Source: JAQVSV01 sp041667045 (GTDB lineage Bacteria > Elusimicrobiota > Elusimicrobia > Elusimicrobiales > Elusimicrobiaceae). Taken from it: a DNA stretch of 5,860 nt. Location: contig JBAYFS010000149.1 of NCBI GenBank assembly GCA_041667045.1, positions 1 through 5,860 on the forward strand, read 5' to 3'. The number at the start of each line of letters is the position of its first letter. The first letter of the stretch is position 1. This document shows, one piece after another, positions 1 through 5,717 of this stretch. Position numbers and translations under genes: made by a program. The notes below the pieces were generated by a model. That model was not told the DNA's origin, made no database searches, and was given only the letters and a program-made list of their open reading frames with translations.

Positions 1-1
1 C

Positions 2-322
2 CTACGCACCTACTCCGCGTGGACACGCGCCGTCAAAAGTAATGAAACGCTTGCCGGGAAAATCGCGGAAAAAACGGATATCGGGTGCGCGCTTTTCGCT
101 TCCAATAGACACGTGCGCGGTTACGCGAGTCTGCTTTTTCATCGCGGCATTAATGAAAAAAAATCCCCCGAAGAAACTGCCGCGCTTATGGCGAAGTCCA
201 ACGCCTGCGCATCCGTTTATCTGGAAAGCGTCATCCCGTTTCCCGATATGCAACAATACACAAAAGCGGTAATCACTTACCGCGACGGTTCAACAACCGT
301 CATCACGCCCTACTCAAAATAG
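2..322 (+). CDS. 3' end of an unrecognised protein gene
   Basis: The frame is open from the left edge of the window to a TAG at 320-322, giving the last 106 residues of a longer protein; the start lies outside. I do not recognise the family. The visible part is soluble-looking, with mixed charged and polar residues and no membrane segment. It has two cysteines (residues 29 and 69 of the visible part), an alanine-rich, probably helical middle (around EETAALMAKSNACA) and a beta-like C-terminal tail rich in Thr, Val and Tyr that ends in TPYSK. Codon use (many GCG, GCC, CGC) resembles the hpd genes further right, which supports real coding. No clear terminator follows. Competing ATG starts at 42 (another frame) and 113 (same frame) are not needed, because the frame runs open to the edge. 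Confidence 0.7.
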   Translation, partial: LRTYSAWTRAVKSNETLAGKIAEKTDIGCALFASNRHVRGYASLLFHRGINEKKSPEETAALMAKSNACASVYLESVIPFPDMQQYTKAVITYRDGSTTVITPYSK

Positions 323-671
323 ACGAGATTCAAAAACTGCAAGTTGACGCGCGGGAAAACTATTGATTACCACATATTTGTGAATGTACGGCTCACGTGC
401 CTTACGGCACTTTCCGTTTCGCGTAGTAGGCCCACATGACCGCTCGGATAATTCCGTAAACGCAAATTCGGCACCTTTATGTTATATGTGCGGTATCCCT
501 ATTTGTTCCTTCGATCTGGCTCGGACAGGTTGCGCCTCAGCAATCAATTGGTTTAGCCTCTCCCTTAAACAAAAGCTTTTTTTGGGATAGTCGTGACCCA
601 ATAAGCCTAGATACGATTGGGACGATGGACCCTGTAAAAAAACACCTACGTGCGTCATCCTACAAATAGGT
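323..671. other. 349-base gap without a supportable gene
   Basis: No convincing coding region, tRNA or known RNA gene is seen. What is present: a dyad CACATATTTGTG (371-382); a hairpin GTGCC-TTAC-GGCAC (397-410) followed by a weak T run, possibly a poor terminator for the gene ending at 322; an A/T-rich palindrome around AAAAGCTTTT (571-580); and an inverted repeat CCCAAT (597-602) / ATTGGG (616-621) that can gain three more pairs across a two-base bulge. Short open frames exist on both strands (384-590 on +, 482-715 on -), but they lie across one another and neither has a ribosome site or a recognisable product. The stretch could be a control region, an unrecognised small RNA or a decayed gene. 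Confidence 0.55.
397..410 (+). repeat. short hairpin GTGCC-TTAC-GGCAC
   Basis: A perfect 5-bp stem with a 4-base loop, followed by TTTCCGTTT. It lies 75 bases after the stop codon at 322. The stem is short and the T run is interrupted, so at best it is a weak terminator for the upstream gene. It could equally be part of a folded transcript or chance. Confidence 0.3.
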
Positions 672-1568
672 TTGCGAAGGATTACAAAAAAGCGAGGGAA
701 TATAAAAAAACTCATTACCTATATATTTTTGTTGGCTTGTCCGGCCTTTTGCCTGGCCGGAGAGTCGCCCGCAAAAAAGCCGTACATCCTAACCTGCCGC
801 ACTTCAAATAAGGCAGTAGCCGCATATGCCGCGAGCCCGGAATTTGACGCCGACGTCCTTAAAGCGTTGGCGTTCGCCCGAATGCTTAATGTGGCAATGC
901 CGCAAATTAAGATAAATATCGCAAACGAAACTCGGCTTAACGGCGATGCCCGTACTAAAAACACGATCAATATTATTGTTTTACCCGAAGATACGCCAGC
1001 CGGTGTTCGTGCCGTGATGTGTCATGAGCTGGGGCATCTCGTATCCAAAACGATATTTATGAGCCTTGCCCCTCGCGCCAAGCAATTTTTTCACTATAAG
1101 GATAATCCGCCAGAGCTGCCGCCGCCTGGCGCGTCAAAAGAAAACATCTCACGGTACAAAGCCATTACCTGGTTTATTGCGAATTATAGCTGGGCTTATG
1201 CCACTCACGGTGAATTATGTGCGGATGTCTTTATGGTTGCAGTAACCGGAGATCCGGGGGCATGCTCATCCCGTGATTTTAGAGTCATGGATCAGGACAC
1301 TGCGAACGCAACATTTTCGATATATCCGCATCGAATTCTTAACCCTGTGCGCGCCTGGTTGTGGCAAAACAGGATAAAGGCTTTAGTTAATCCGTTGCAG
1401 CCGGAGGCGCTTGCGAAATTAACGCACAATCTAATAACGGTTTCAGCTTCGCAAATTGAAATAGGATATGATGCGTATGTCGCCACCAGCGAAAAGTATA
1501 AAGAAAATGGCAATAAATTGGTAAGAAATATGAATAAACAACTCATAAACATCCTGTCAAAGAACTGA
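672..1568 (+). CDS. exported zinc metallopeptidase-like protein (HExxH), start uncertain
   Basis: A 298-residue protein if read from TTG at 672. A positively charged start (RRITKKR, then IKK) is followed by a hydrophobic stretch (about residues 14-29) and a likely signal peptidase I site after CLA, so the mature protein should be outside the cytoplasmic membrane. LLAC (20-23) could be a lipobox, but is a weaker fit. The key motif is HELGH at 118-122, the zinc-binding and catalytic signature of zincin peptidases. A second motif, HGELCAD (179-185), resembles the downstream Glu-x-x-x-Asp signature of gluzincins, with Glu181 a possible third zinc ligand. No exact family or substrate is assigned. 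The start is a problem: no ATG lies between the last in-frame stop (594-596) and the signal peptide, and TTG 672 has no well-spaced ribosome site; GAGGG at 695-699 would suit a start slightly later. Base composition is AT-richer than in the hpd genes. A terminator follows 44 bases after the stop, so this is a separate unit. Confidence 0.7.
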   Translation: MRRITKKRGNIKKLITYIFLLACPAFCLAGESPAKKPYILTCRTSNKAVAAYAASPEFDADVLKALAFARMLNVAMPQIKINIANETRLNGDARTKNTINIIVLPEDTPAGVRAVMCHELGHLVSKTIFMSLAPRAKQFFHYKDNPPELPPPGASKENISRYKAITWFIANYSWAYATHGELCADVFMVAVTGDPGACSSRDFRVMDQDTANATFSIYPHRILNPVRAWLWQNRIKALVNPLQPEALAKLTHNLITVSASQIEIGYDAYVATSEKYKENGNKLVRNMNKQLINILSKN

Positions 1569-1612
1569 CACATTTGCAGGCAGATTAATTTGCACAAACA
1601 AAGCAGGTATGC

Positions 1613-1644
1613 AACGGCGAGGGACAAAACCCTCGCCGTTTTTT
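1613..1644 (+). terminator. Rho-independent terminator after the peptidase gene
   Basis: AACGGCGAGGG (1613-1623) pairs perfectly with CCCTCGCCGTT (1630-1640) around the 6-base loop ACAAAA. The T run is six bases (1639-1644), partly inside the stem. The 11-bp GC-rich stem is strong. The T run lies only on the + side, so it should stop transcription coming from the peptidase gene and separate it from the hpd operon. Confidence 0.9.
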
Positions 1645-1830
1645 CGTCCCCCAGAGCAAAAATCTCCTCTCTTGCCATTCGGCCTCGGCCTTCAGATCGA
1701 ATGACCGCTTTATAAAACCCCAGCATGATTTCATAAGCAACACATTTGCTTTTAACTTTGGCTGTTTGTGTGTGAAAACTCCGGGAAAATTAGTAAACTT
1801 ACCCTTATTAAACGCCACACCGGGAAACAT
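1645..1830 (+). promoter_or_regulatory. hpdB: probable promoter and leader region of the hpd operon
   Basis: The hpd promoter must lie between the terminator and hpdB, unless there is read-through, but no site is clear. The best -10-like match is TATAAA at 1711-1716, with no good -35 at the usual distance. TAGTAA (1791-1796) with TTGTGT (1766-1771) is weak, with a 19-base spacer. The stretch also holds a perfect dyad at 1735-1751, a small GTAA-AC-TTAC dyad at 1793-1802 and a direct repeat CCGGGAAA at 1781-1788 and 1820-1827. The second copy sits just before the hpdB ATG and supplies its only ribosome-site-like sequence (GGGAAA). No known riboswitch was recognised. Confidence 0.4.
1735..1751. 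repeat. dyad AAGCAA-N5-TTGCTT upstream of hpdB
   Basis: Perfect 6-bp inverted arms (1735-1740 and 1746-1751) surround CACAT, 80 bases before the hpdB start. The symmetry and position fit either a regulator binding site or a small RNA hairpin, since the downstream arm runs into TTTT. It is short enough to arise by chance. Confidence 0.3.
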
Positions 1831-4455
1831 ATGCCGAATGAAACCGCAAAAATGACGCCGCGCGCAGAAAAATTGATGGATTTATATTTGTCCGCCAAAA
1901 GCTCGGCGGATATAGAATTTCCCTACTGGTACACGCGCCGGTATATGGAACTGGACAATGAAATCCCGGTTGTCCGCCGGGCGCTTGCGCTTAAAGAGGC
2001 GTTTTCGCGCCTGACGCCGGTCATTTTCCCGGGCGAACTTATCGCCATGCAGAAAACCGCCTATTACAGGGGCTCTTTTCCCATGCCGTGGCTGTCGGAA
2101 AGCTATTTCATGGCAAAAGAAGACGAGCTGTACAAAGAAGCGCTCAAAAGCGGCGCATCCAGCGCGGACGAATATTCCAAATTCGGCTCGGGCGGAGGAA
2201 ACGTAACACAAAGCTCCGGCAAAACAGTTTCCATAGCGGGAAAATTCGGCATGCGGCAGGAAGAAGTTCCGGCTTTGCTTAAACTGGCCAAACTATGGCA
2301 GGGCAAATCCGTTCAGGACGTGGCGTTGCGGTATGAGAAACTGGTTCCGGATTACGAAACAAAAGAGAACATAATGCGCGCCATAGTATGCATGTTCGAT
2401 TCCGGCTACACGCTGCCGCAGGGCCGGGAAGTAATAAACTATTATTACCCGCTTCAGCACGGCTTTGACGGCATCATAAAAATCGCGCGCGAAATGGCCG
2501 ACAAAACCGCCGGACGCGCCGACGGCGACGGCCTGACCGGCATGAACAGGCTTTACAACTATGAAGCCGTCATCCGCGCAATCGAAGGCGTGCAGAACTG
2601 GATTTTAAATTACGCCGGACAGGCCCGGCGGCTTGAAAAACTTTCAACGGACAAAAAACAGAAACTGGAATACCGCCAGCTGGCGCGGCGGCTGGAGAAC
2701 ATCGCGCATAAACCGCCGGCAAGTTTTCTTGAAGCAGTGCAGCTGTGCTGGACCATTCACATTGCGGCGTTAAACGAAGACGCCATCTCCGGCCTTTCCC
2801 CCGGACGCCTGGGACAGGTGCTTTATCCGTTTTACCGGCACGACATTGATTCCGGAGCGCTCACTCCCCGGCAGGCTCTGGAAATCCTGGAATGCCAGCG
2901 CATCAAATTCACCTGCATAGACTGTTTCGCCTCCGCCGGCGTGGTGGGCGGAGTGCTTTCAGGAAACACCTTCAACAATCTTTCCCTCGGCGGCCTGGCG
3001 GCGGACGGCGGCCCCGCCTGCAATGAACTGGAGGAACTGCTTATCGAGGCGGGAATGACCTGCAAATCAACCCAGCCGACGCTCTCGCTTCTTTACGACG
3101 ACAAGCTCCCCGAGCCCTTTGTGCTCAAAGCCGCGGAGTGCGTGAAAACAGGCACCGGCTATCCCGCGTTCGTAAACAACAGAACGGCGATGAGTTTTCT
3201 GCTGGACCAGTACCGCGGCGAAGGCATGACCGTGAGGGAAGCCTCCGCGTGGGCCATCGGCGGCTGCCTGGAAACATCGCCGGGCTCATGGCTGGAACTT
3301 GAGTATAAAGGCAGGAAGTGGTCCATTCCCGGCGGCTCCGGCCAGCCGACAAGCGTGGGTGTACACTTCATATCTCTGCCGAAAATTCTCGAGCTTGTTC
3401 TTAACAACGGGTTCGACGCACGCGCGCGGCTGCAGGTTTTCAAGCCGCACGGCTGCAAACTGGGAACTTATGAGGAGTTGTGGCGCGCGTTCCGCAACAA
3501 TATGTCAAAAGCCGTGGAGGTGCTGGCGCTCTGCAACAACATCGAACACGACGTGTGGCGCAAAAACAATACGGCCGTTTTCAACGCACTGCTGAAACCG
3601 GACTGCCTGGCTAAAGGACACCTCATAAACGAACTGGGATACCGCTATAACGCCACCTATAATATAGAGAGCACAGGCACCGTTAATCTGGTGAACAGCC
3701 TGTCCGCGCTCAAAAAACTTGTTTACGATGATAAAAAATATTCCTTAGCCGAAATGAAACAGGCGCTCGCGGAAAATTTCGGTTATCTGCCTGCGCAGGA
3801 AGTGAATTCCTATTCGCTGGCGGAACAGAAAAAGAAAGCGGGCGCGGACAAATACGCTGAAATCCACAGCAACTGCCTACGCGCCCCGAAATACGGCAAC
3901 GCAGACGAGTACGCGGACTCCGTGCTGAAAGAATGGGAGACCTGGTTCACCGGAGAATGCCGCGGATACGAGTCGCTGTACGGATTTAAAATGTACGCCT
4001 GCCAGATCTCGGTCTCCACGCACGGAGCCATGGGCGCCGCCACCGGCGCGACGCCAGACGGACGGCTTGCCGGCACAACTTTCGCGGACGGCTCCATGTC
4101 CGCCTATCCCGGCACGGACAAAAACGGCCCGTTCGCGCTTTTCGAATCCGCGGCCTGCTGGGACCACGCGCAGTCGCAAAACTCGCAAATGAACATCAAA
4201 CTGCATCCCTCGGCGGTGGCGGGCAAATGCGGCGCGAAGAAACTTGCGGAACTCACGCGCGCCTACATGCGCAAGGGCGGCTTCCACGTCCAGTACAACA
4301 TTGTGGATTCGCAGACCCTGCGTGACGCGCAGCTGCACCCGGAAAACTACCGCGAACTATTAGTGCGCGTGGCGGGATTTACGCAGTACTGGGTTGAAAT
4401 AAGCAAACCGATTCAGGACGAAATTATCGCCCGCACGGAATATAAGGACGCTTGA
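1831..4455 (+). CDS. hpdB: 4-hydroxyphenylacetate decarboxylase, glycyl radical large subunit
   Basis: This is the catalytic subunit that converts 4-hydroxyphenylacetate to p-cresol and CO2 in the cytoplasm under anoxic conditions. The protein has 874 residues (Clostridioides HpdB is about 900). It carries a pyruvate formate-lyase-like barrel domain followed by the C-terminal glycyl radical domain. As I recall the C. difficile enzyme, similarity is high throughout, for example in EFPYWY, YRGSFPMPW, FGSGGGNVT (118-126) and FDSGYTLPQGREVINY. All residues known to matter in HpdB are present at a constant offset of 24: Ser320 (Ser344), Cys479 and Glu481 in GGCLETSPG (Cys503, Glu505), His512 (His536), Glu613 (Glu637) and radical Gly849 in RVAGFTQYW (Gly873). 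Glu613 is the residue thought to bind the substrate hydroxyl. ATG 1831 was chosen because a GTG at 1768 has no ribosome site and adds 21 residues unlike the family; ATG 1852 is the next option. The ribosome site at 1831 is weak (GGGAAA). hpdC follows after one base. Confidence 0.95.
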   Translation: MPNETAKMTPRAEKLMDLYLSAKSSADIEFPYWYTRRYMELDNEIPVVRRALALKEAFSRLTPVIFPGELIAMQKTAYYRGSFPMPWLSESYFMAKEDELYKEALKSGASSADEYSKFGSGGGNVTQSSGKTVSIAGKFGMRQEEVPALLKLAKLWQGKSVQDVALRYEKLVPDYETKENIMRAIVCMFDSGYTLPQGREVINYYYPLQHGFDGIIKIAREMADKTAGRADGDGLTGMNRLYNYEAVIRAIEGVQNWILNYAGQARRLEKLSTDKKQKLEYRQLARRLENIAHKPPASFLEAVQLCWTIHIAALNEDAISGLSPGRLGQVLYPFYRHDIDSGALTPRQALEILECQRIKFTCIDCFASAGVVGGVLSGNTFNNLSLGGLAADGGPACNELEELLIEAGMTCKSTQPTLSLLYDDKLPEPFVLKAAECVKTGTGYPAFVNNRTAMSFLLDQYRGEGMTVREASAWAIGGCLETSPGSWLELEYKGRKWSIPGGSGQPTSVGVHFISLPKILELVLNNGFDARARLQVFKPHGCKLGTYEELWRAFRNNMSKAVEVLALCNNIEHDVWRKNNTAVFNALLKPDCLAKGHLINELGYRYNATYNIESTGTVNLVNSLSALKKLVYDDKKYSLAEMKQALAENFGYLPAQEVNSYSLAEQKKKAGADKYAEIHSNCLRAPKYGNADEYADSVLKEWETWFTGECRGYESLYGFKMYACQISVSTHGAMGAATGATPDGRLAGTTFADGSMSAYPGTDKNGPFALFESAACWDHAQSQNSQMNIKLHPSAVAGKCGAKKLAELTRAYMRKGGFHVQYNIVDSQTLRDAQLHPENYRELLVRVAGFTQYWVEISKPIQDEIIARTEYKDA
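4443..4448 (+). promoter_or_regulatory. hpdC: ribosome binding site of hpdC inside hpdB
   Basis: TAAGGA lies 8 bases before the hpdC ATG at 4457, within the last codons of hpdB. It is a much better site than those before hpdB or hpdA, so the small subunit may be translated well, and ribosomes finishing hpdB can restart here. Confidence 0.65.
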
Positions 4456-4456
4456 T

Positions 4457-4705
4457 ATGGAAAAAACACACAGAGCCTGCCGCAATTTCGCGCCGGTTGA
4501 TACAACCTGCGGGATCTGCGTTCTCACAGGAGAACGGTTTGGCGCGGACGAGTCCGCCTGCCGGAAAATGACCCCGCTACCCAGATGCGCGAGCTGCGCC
4601 AACTTTTCAGGGGAGCAAAGCGTTTGCCAGGCCTCCAAAACGGGATTCATGGCTTTCGCCGATATGAGCGCGCTCAACTGCCCGGATTACTCGGCAAAAA
4701 AATGA
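4457..4705 (+). CDS. hpdC: 4-hydroxyphenylacetate decarboxylase, iron-sulfur small subunit
   Basis: An 82-residue cysteine-rich protein that matches the small subunit unique to 4-hydroxyphenylacetate decarboxylase. In the Clostridium enzymes it binds two [4Fe-4S] clusters and forms a complex with HpdB; roles in stabilising or regulating the radical enzyme have been proposed. The ligand pattern fits: His5, Cys8, Cys21 and Cys35 for the N-terminal cluster (one His ligand, as in the known structure), and Cys44, Cys47, Cys57 and Cys75 for the C-terminal one. Family-like stretches include CRNFAPVD (8-15), GICVLTG (19-25) and CASCANF (44-50). Cys18, directly before GIC, is extra compared with the C. 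difficile protein as I recall it. The gene starts one base after the hpdB stop, with its own ribosome site, and its TGA overlaps the hpdA ATG. It is the best evidence that this operon is hpd rather than the related indoleacetate or phenylacetate decarboxylases. Confidence 0.93.
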   Translation: MEKTHRACRNFAPVDTTCGICVLTGERFGADESACRKMTPLPRCASCANFSGEQSVCQASKTGFMAFADMSALNCPDYSAKK

Positions 4706-5634
4706 CCGCGCAAGAACCGCTGCTTTTCGACATACAAGGCTATTGCCTGCACGACGGGCCGGGTATCCGGACCGCCCTGTTTTTCTCGGGCTGCCCGCTC
4801 AGCTGCTTCTGGTGCGCCAACCCCGAAGGCCAGCTGGCGCAGAGAAGGCTTTTTTACCGCGAGGCCCTGTGCGGCTGCGAAAAACAGGATTGCGTTCCCT
4901 CCTGCGCTTGCGGCGCGATAGCGTCCCGCGGCGGCAAAATAAGAATAGACCGAGAAAAGTGCGGCCCTTGCACCGCTTTTCCCTGCTCAGCCTCCTGCCG
5001 CCACAATGCGCTTGAAGTGTTGGGCCGCCGCTACAGCCTTGAGGAACTTTTTAAAATTCTCAGGCGGGACAGTTTCTATTGGGGCAAGGACGGCGGGGTA
5101 ACCCTGACCGGCGGCGAGCCGCTGGCGCAGTATGAATCAGTCCGCGCCATACTGGAATTCTGCGGGGACAACGGCTTCCACACCGTTTTGGAGTCTTCCT
5201 GTTACGCGGAACTGGAAATATTTCTGTCCGTGGCGAAAAAAGCCGACTGGCTTTTCGCCGACATCAAGCATATGGATTCCAGAGAGCATCTCAGGGCAAC
5301 CGGAACGGGCAACGAAAAAATATTAGCCAATATCGCGACGCTGGCAAAATCCGGATGGGCAGGCCGGCTGGTCGTGCGACTGCCCGTCATCCCGGGCTAC
5401 AACAACTCGGCCAAGAACATCACGGACACGGCGGAATTCATGGCGGCGGCGGGGCTCGGAGAGATAAACCTACTGCCCTACCACGGACTGGGCGAATCAA
5501 AATATAAAAATCTCGGCCTGGAGCATGAATGGGTGGGAACGCAGCCGCCTTCCGCTGAAGAATTGCGGAGGGCAGCCGGCATTTTCGAAAGCCGCGCGAT
5601 CGCGTGTTTCATAGGAAGCGACACGCCGTTTTGA
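4702..5634 (+). CDS. hpdA: 4-hydroxyphenylacetate decarboxylase activating enzyme (radical SAM)
   Basis: A 310-residue radical SAM activase that installs the glycyl radical on HpdB. The family start (DIQGYCLHDGPGIRT, residues 10-24) is followed by the radical SAM cluster motif Cys31-x3-Cys35-x2-Cys38. A ferredoxin-like insert for two further [4Fe-4S] clusters follows: Cys57, Cys59, Cys64, Cys68 and, more regular, Cys87-x2-Cys90-x4-Cys95-x3-Cys99. Later come the S-adenosylmethionine motif TGGEP (136-140), DIKHMD (187-192), VRLPVIPGYN (225-234) and INLLPYHGLGESKY (255-268), all typical of glycyl radical activases. Length is normal. ATG 4702 was chosen because the family homology begins there; an in-frame ATG at 4585 would add 39 unrelated residues encoded within hpdC. 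The ATG overlaps the hpdC stop (ATGA, 4702-4705) and no ribosome site precedes it, so translation is probably coupled to hpdC. Cys70 is an extra cysteine in the first cluster region. Confidence 0.95.
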   Translation: MTAQEPLLFDIQGYCLHDGPGIRTALFFSGCPLSCFWCANPEGQLAQRRLFYREALCGCEKQDCVPSCACGAIASRGGKIRIDREKCGPCTAFPCSASCRHNALEVLGRRYSLEELFKILRRDSFYWGKDGGVTLTGGEPLAQYESVRAILEFCGDNGFHTVLESSCYAELEIFLSVAKKADWLFADIKHMDSREHLRATGTGNEKILANIATLAKSGWAGRLVVRLPVIPGYNNSAKNITDTAEFMAAAGLGEINLLPYHGLGESKYKNLGLEHEWVGTQPPSAEELRRAAGIFESRAIACFIGSDTPF

Positions 5635-5654
5635 TATCCCGAGCCAATAGGCCC

Positions 5655-5694
5655 TTGACACAAAACCGTTTGAATCTTACACTTGTTGTATACT
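5655..5694 (+). promoter_or_regulatory. promoter of the last gene, with two possible -10 boxes
   Basis: A perfect -35 TTGACA (5655-5660) is followed after exactly 17 bases by TACACT (5678-5683, four of six matches to TATAAT). A better -10, TATACT (5689-5694, five of six), lies 11 bases further on but has no good -35 at normal distance (TTGAAT at 5670-5675 is only 13 bases away). The TTGACA-17-TACACT pair is the best-spaced choice. Together they make a new transcript for the gene at 5718 likely. Confidence 0.7.
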
Positions 5695-5703
5695 GCACAG
5701 TCT

Positions 5704-5709
5704 AAGGAG
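5704..5709 (+). promoter_or_regulatory. ribosome binding site deciding among three ATGs
   Basis: AAGGAG is a near-perfect Shine-Dalgarno sequence. Three in-frame ATGs follow at 5712, 5715 and 5718. The distances are 2, 5 and 8 bases, which favours 5718, with 5715 possible. Confidence 0.75.
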
Positions 5710-5717
5710 AAATGATG

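Noticed and set aside
384..715. Short open frames on both strands in the gap (384-590 on +, 482-715 on -)
   Set aside because: They overlap each other and have no ribosome site, recognisable product or matching codon use. They are mentioned only as part of the unexplained gap.
1711..1716. TATAAA as a definite hpd promoter -10 box
   Set aside because: No -35-like sequence lies 16-18 bases upstream, so it is kept only as a weak candidate.
1292..1726. Antisense open frame of 144 codons across the end of the peptidase gene
   Set aside because: It runs through the strong terminator and against the sense gene, and no domain is recognised.
1768..1830. GTG at 1768 as the start of hpdB (21 extra residues)
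   Set aside because: No ribosome site lies before it, and the added residues do not resemble the family N-terminus. ATG 1831 keeps all the homologous sequence.
3877..4338. Long antisense open frame opposite hpdB (153 codons)
   Set aside because: It lies wholly opposite a strongly supported gene, is rich in Arg, Val and Ala as expected from GC-rich antisense sequence, and shows no motif. It is a shadow.
1831..4455. Large subunit as pyruvate formate-lyase or a glycerol/diol dehydratase
   Set aside because: The active-site stretch is GGCLETSPG with Cys-x-Glu, typical of arylacetate decarboxylases, not the double cysteine of pyruvate formate-lyase. The small iron-sulfur subunit gene next door also points to hpd.
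4585..4701. ATG at 4585 as the start of hpdA (39 extra residues)
   Set aside because: It lies inside hpdC, and the added residues have no counterpart in activases. The family sequence begins just after ATG 4702, which overlaps the hpdC stop in the usual coupled way.
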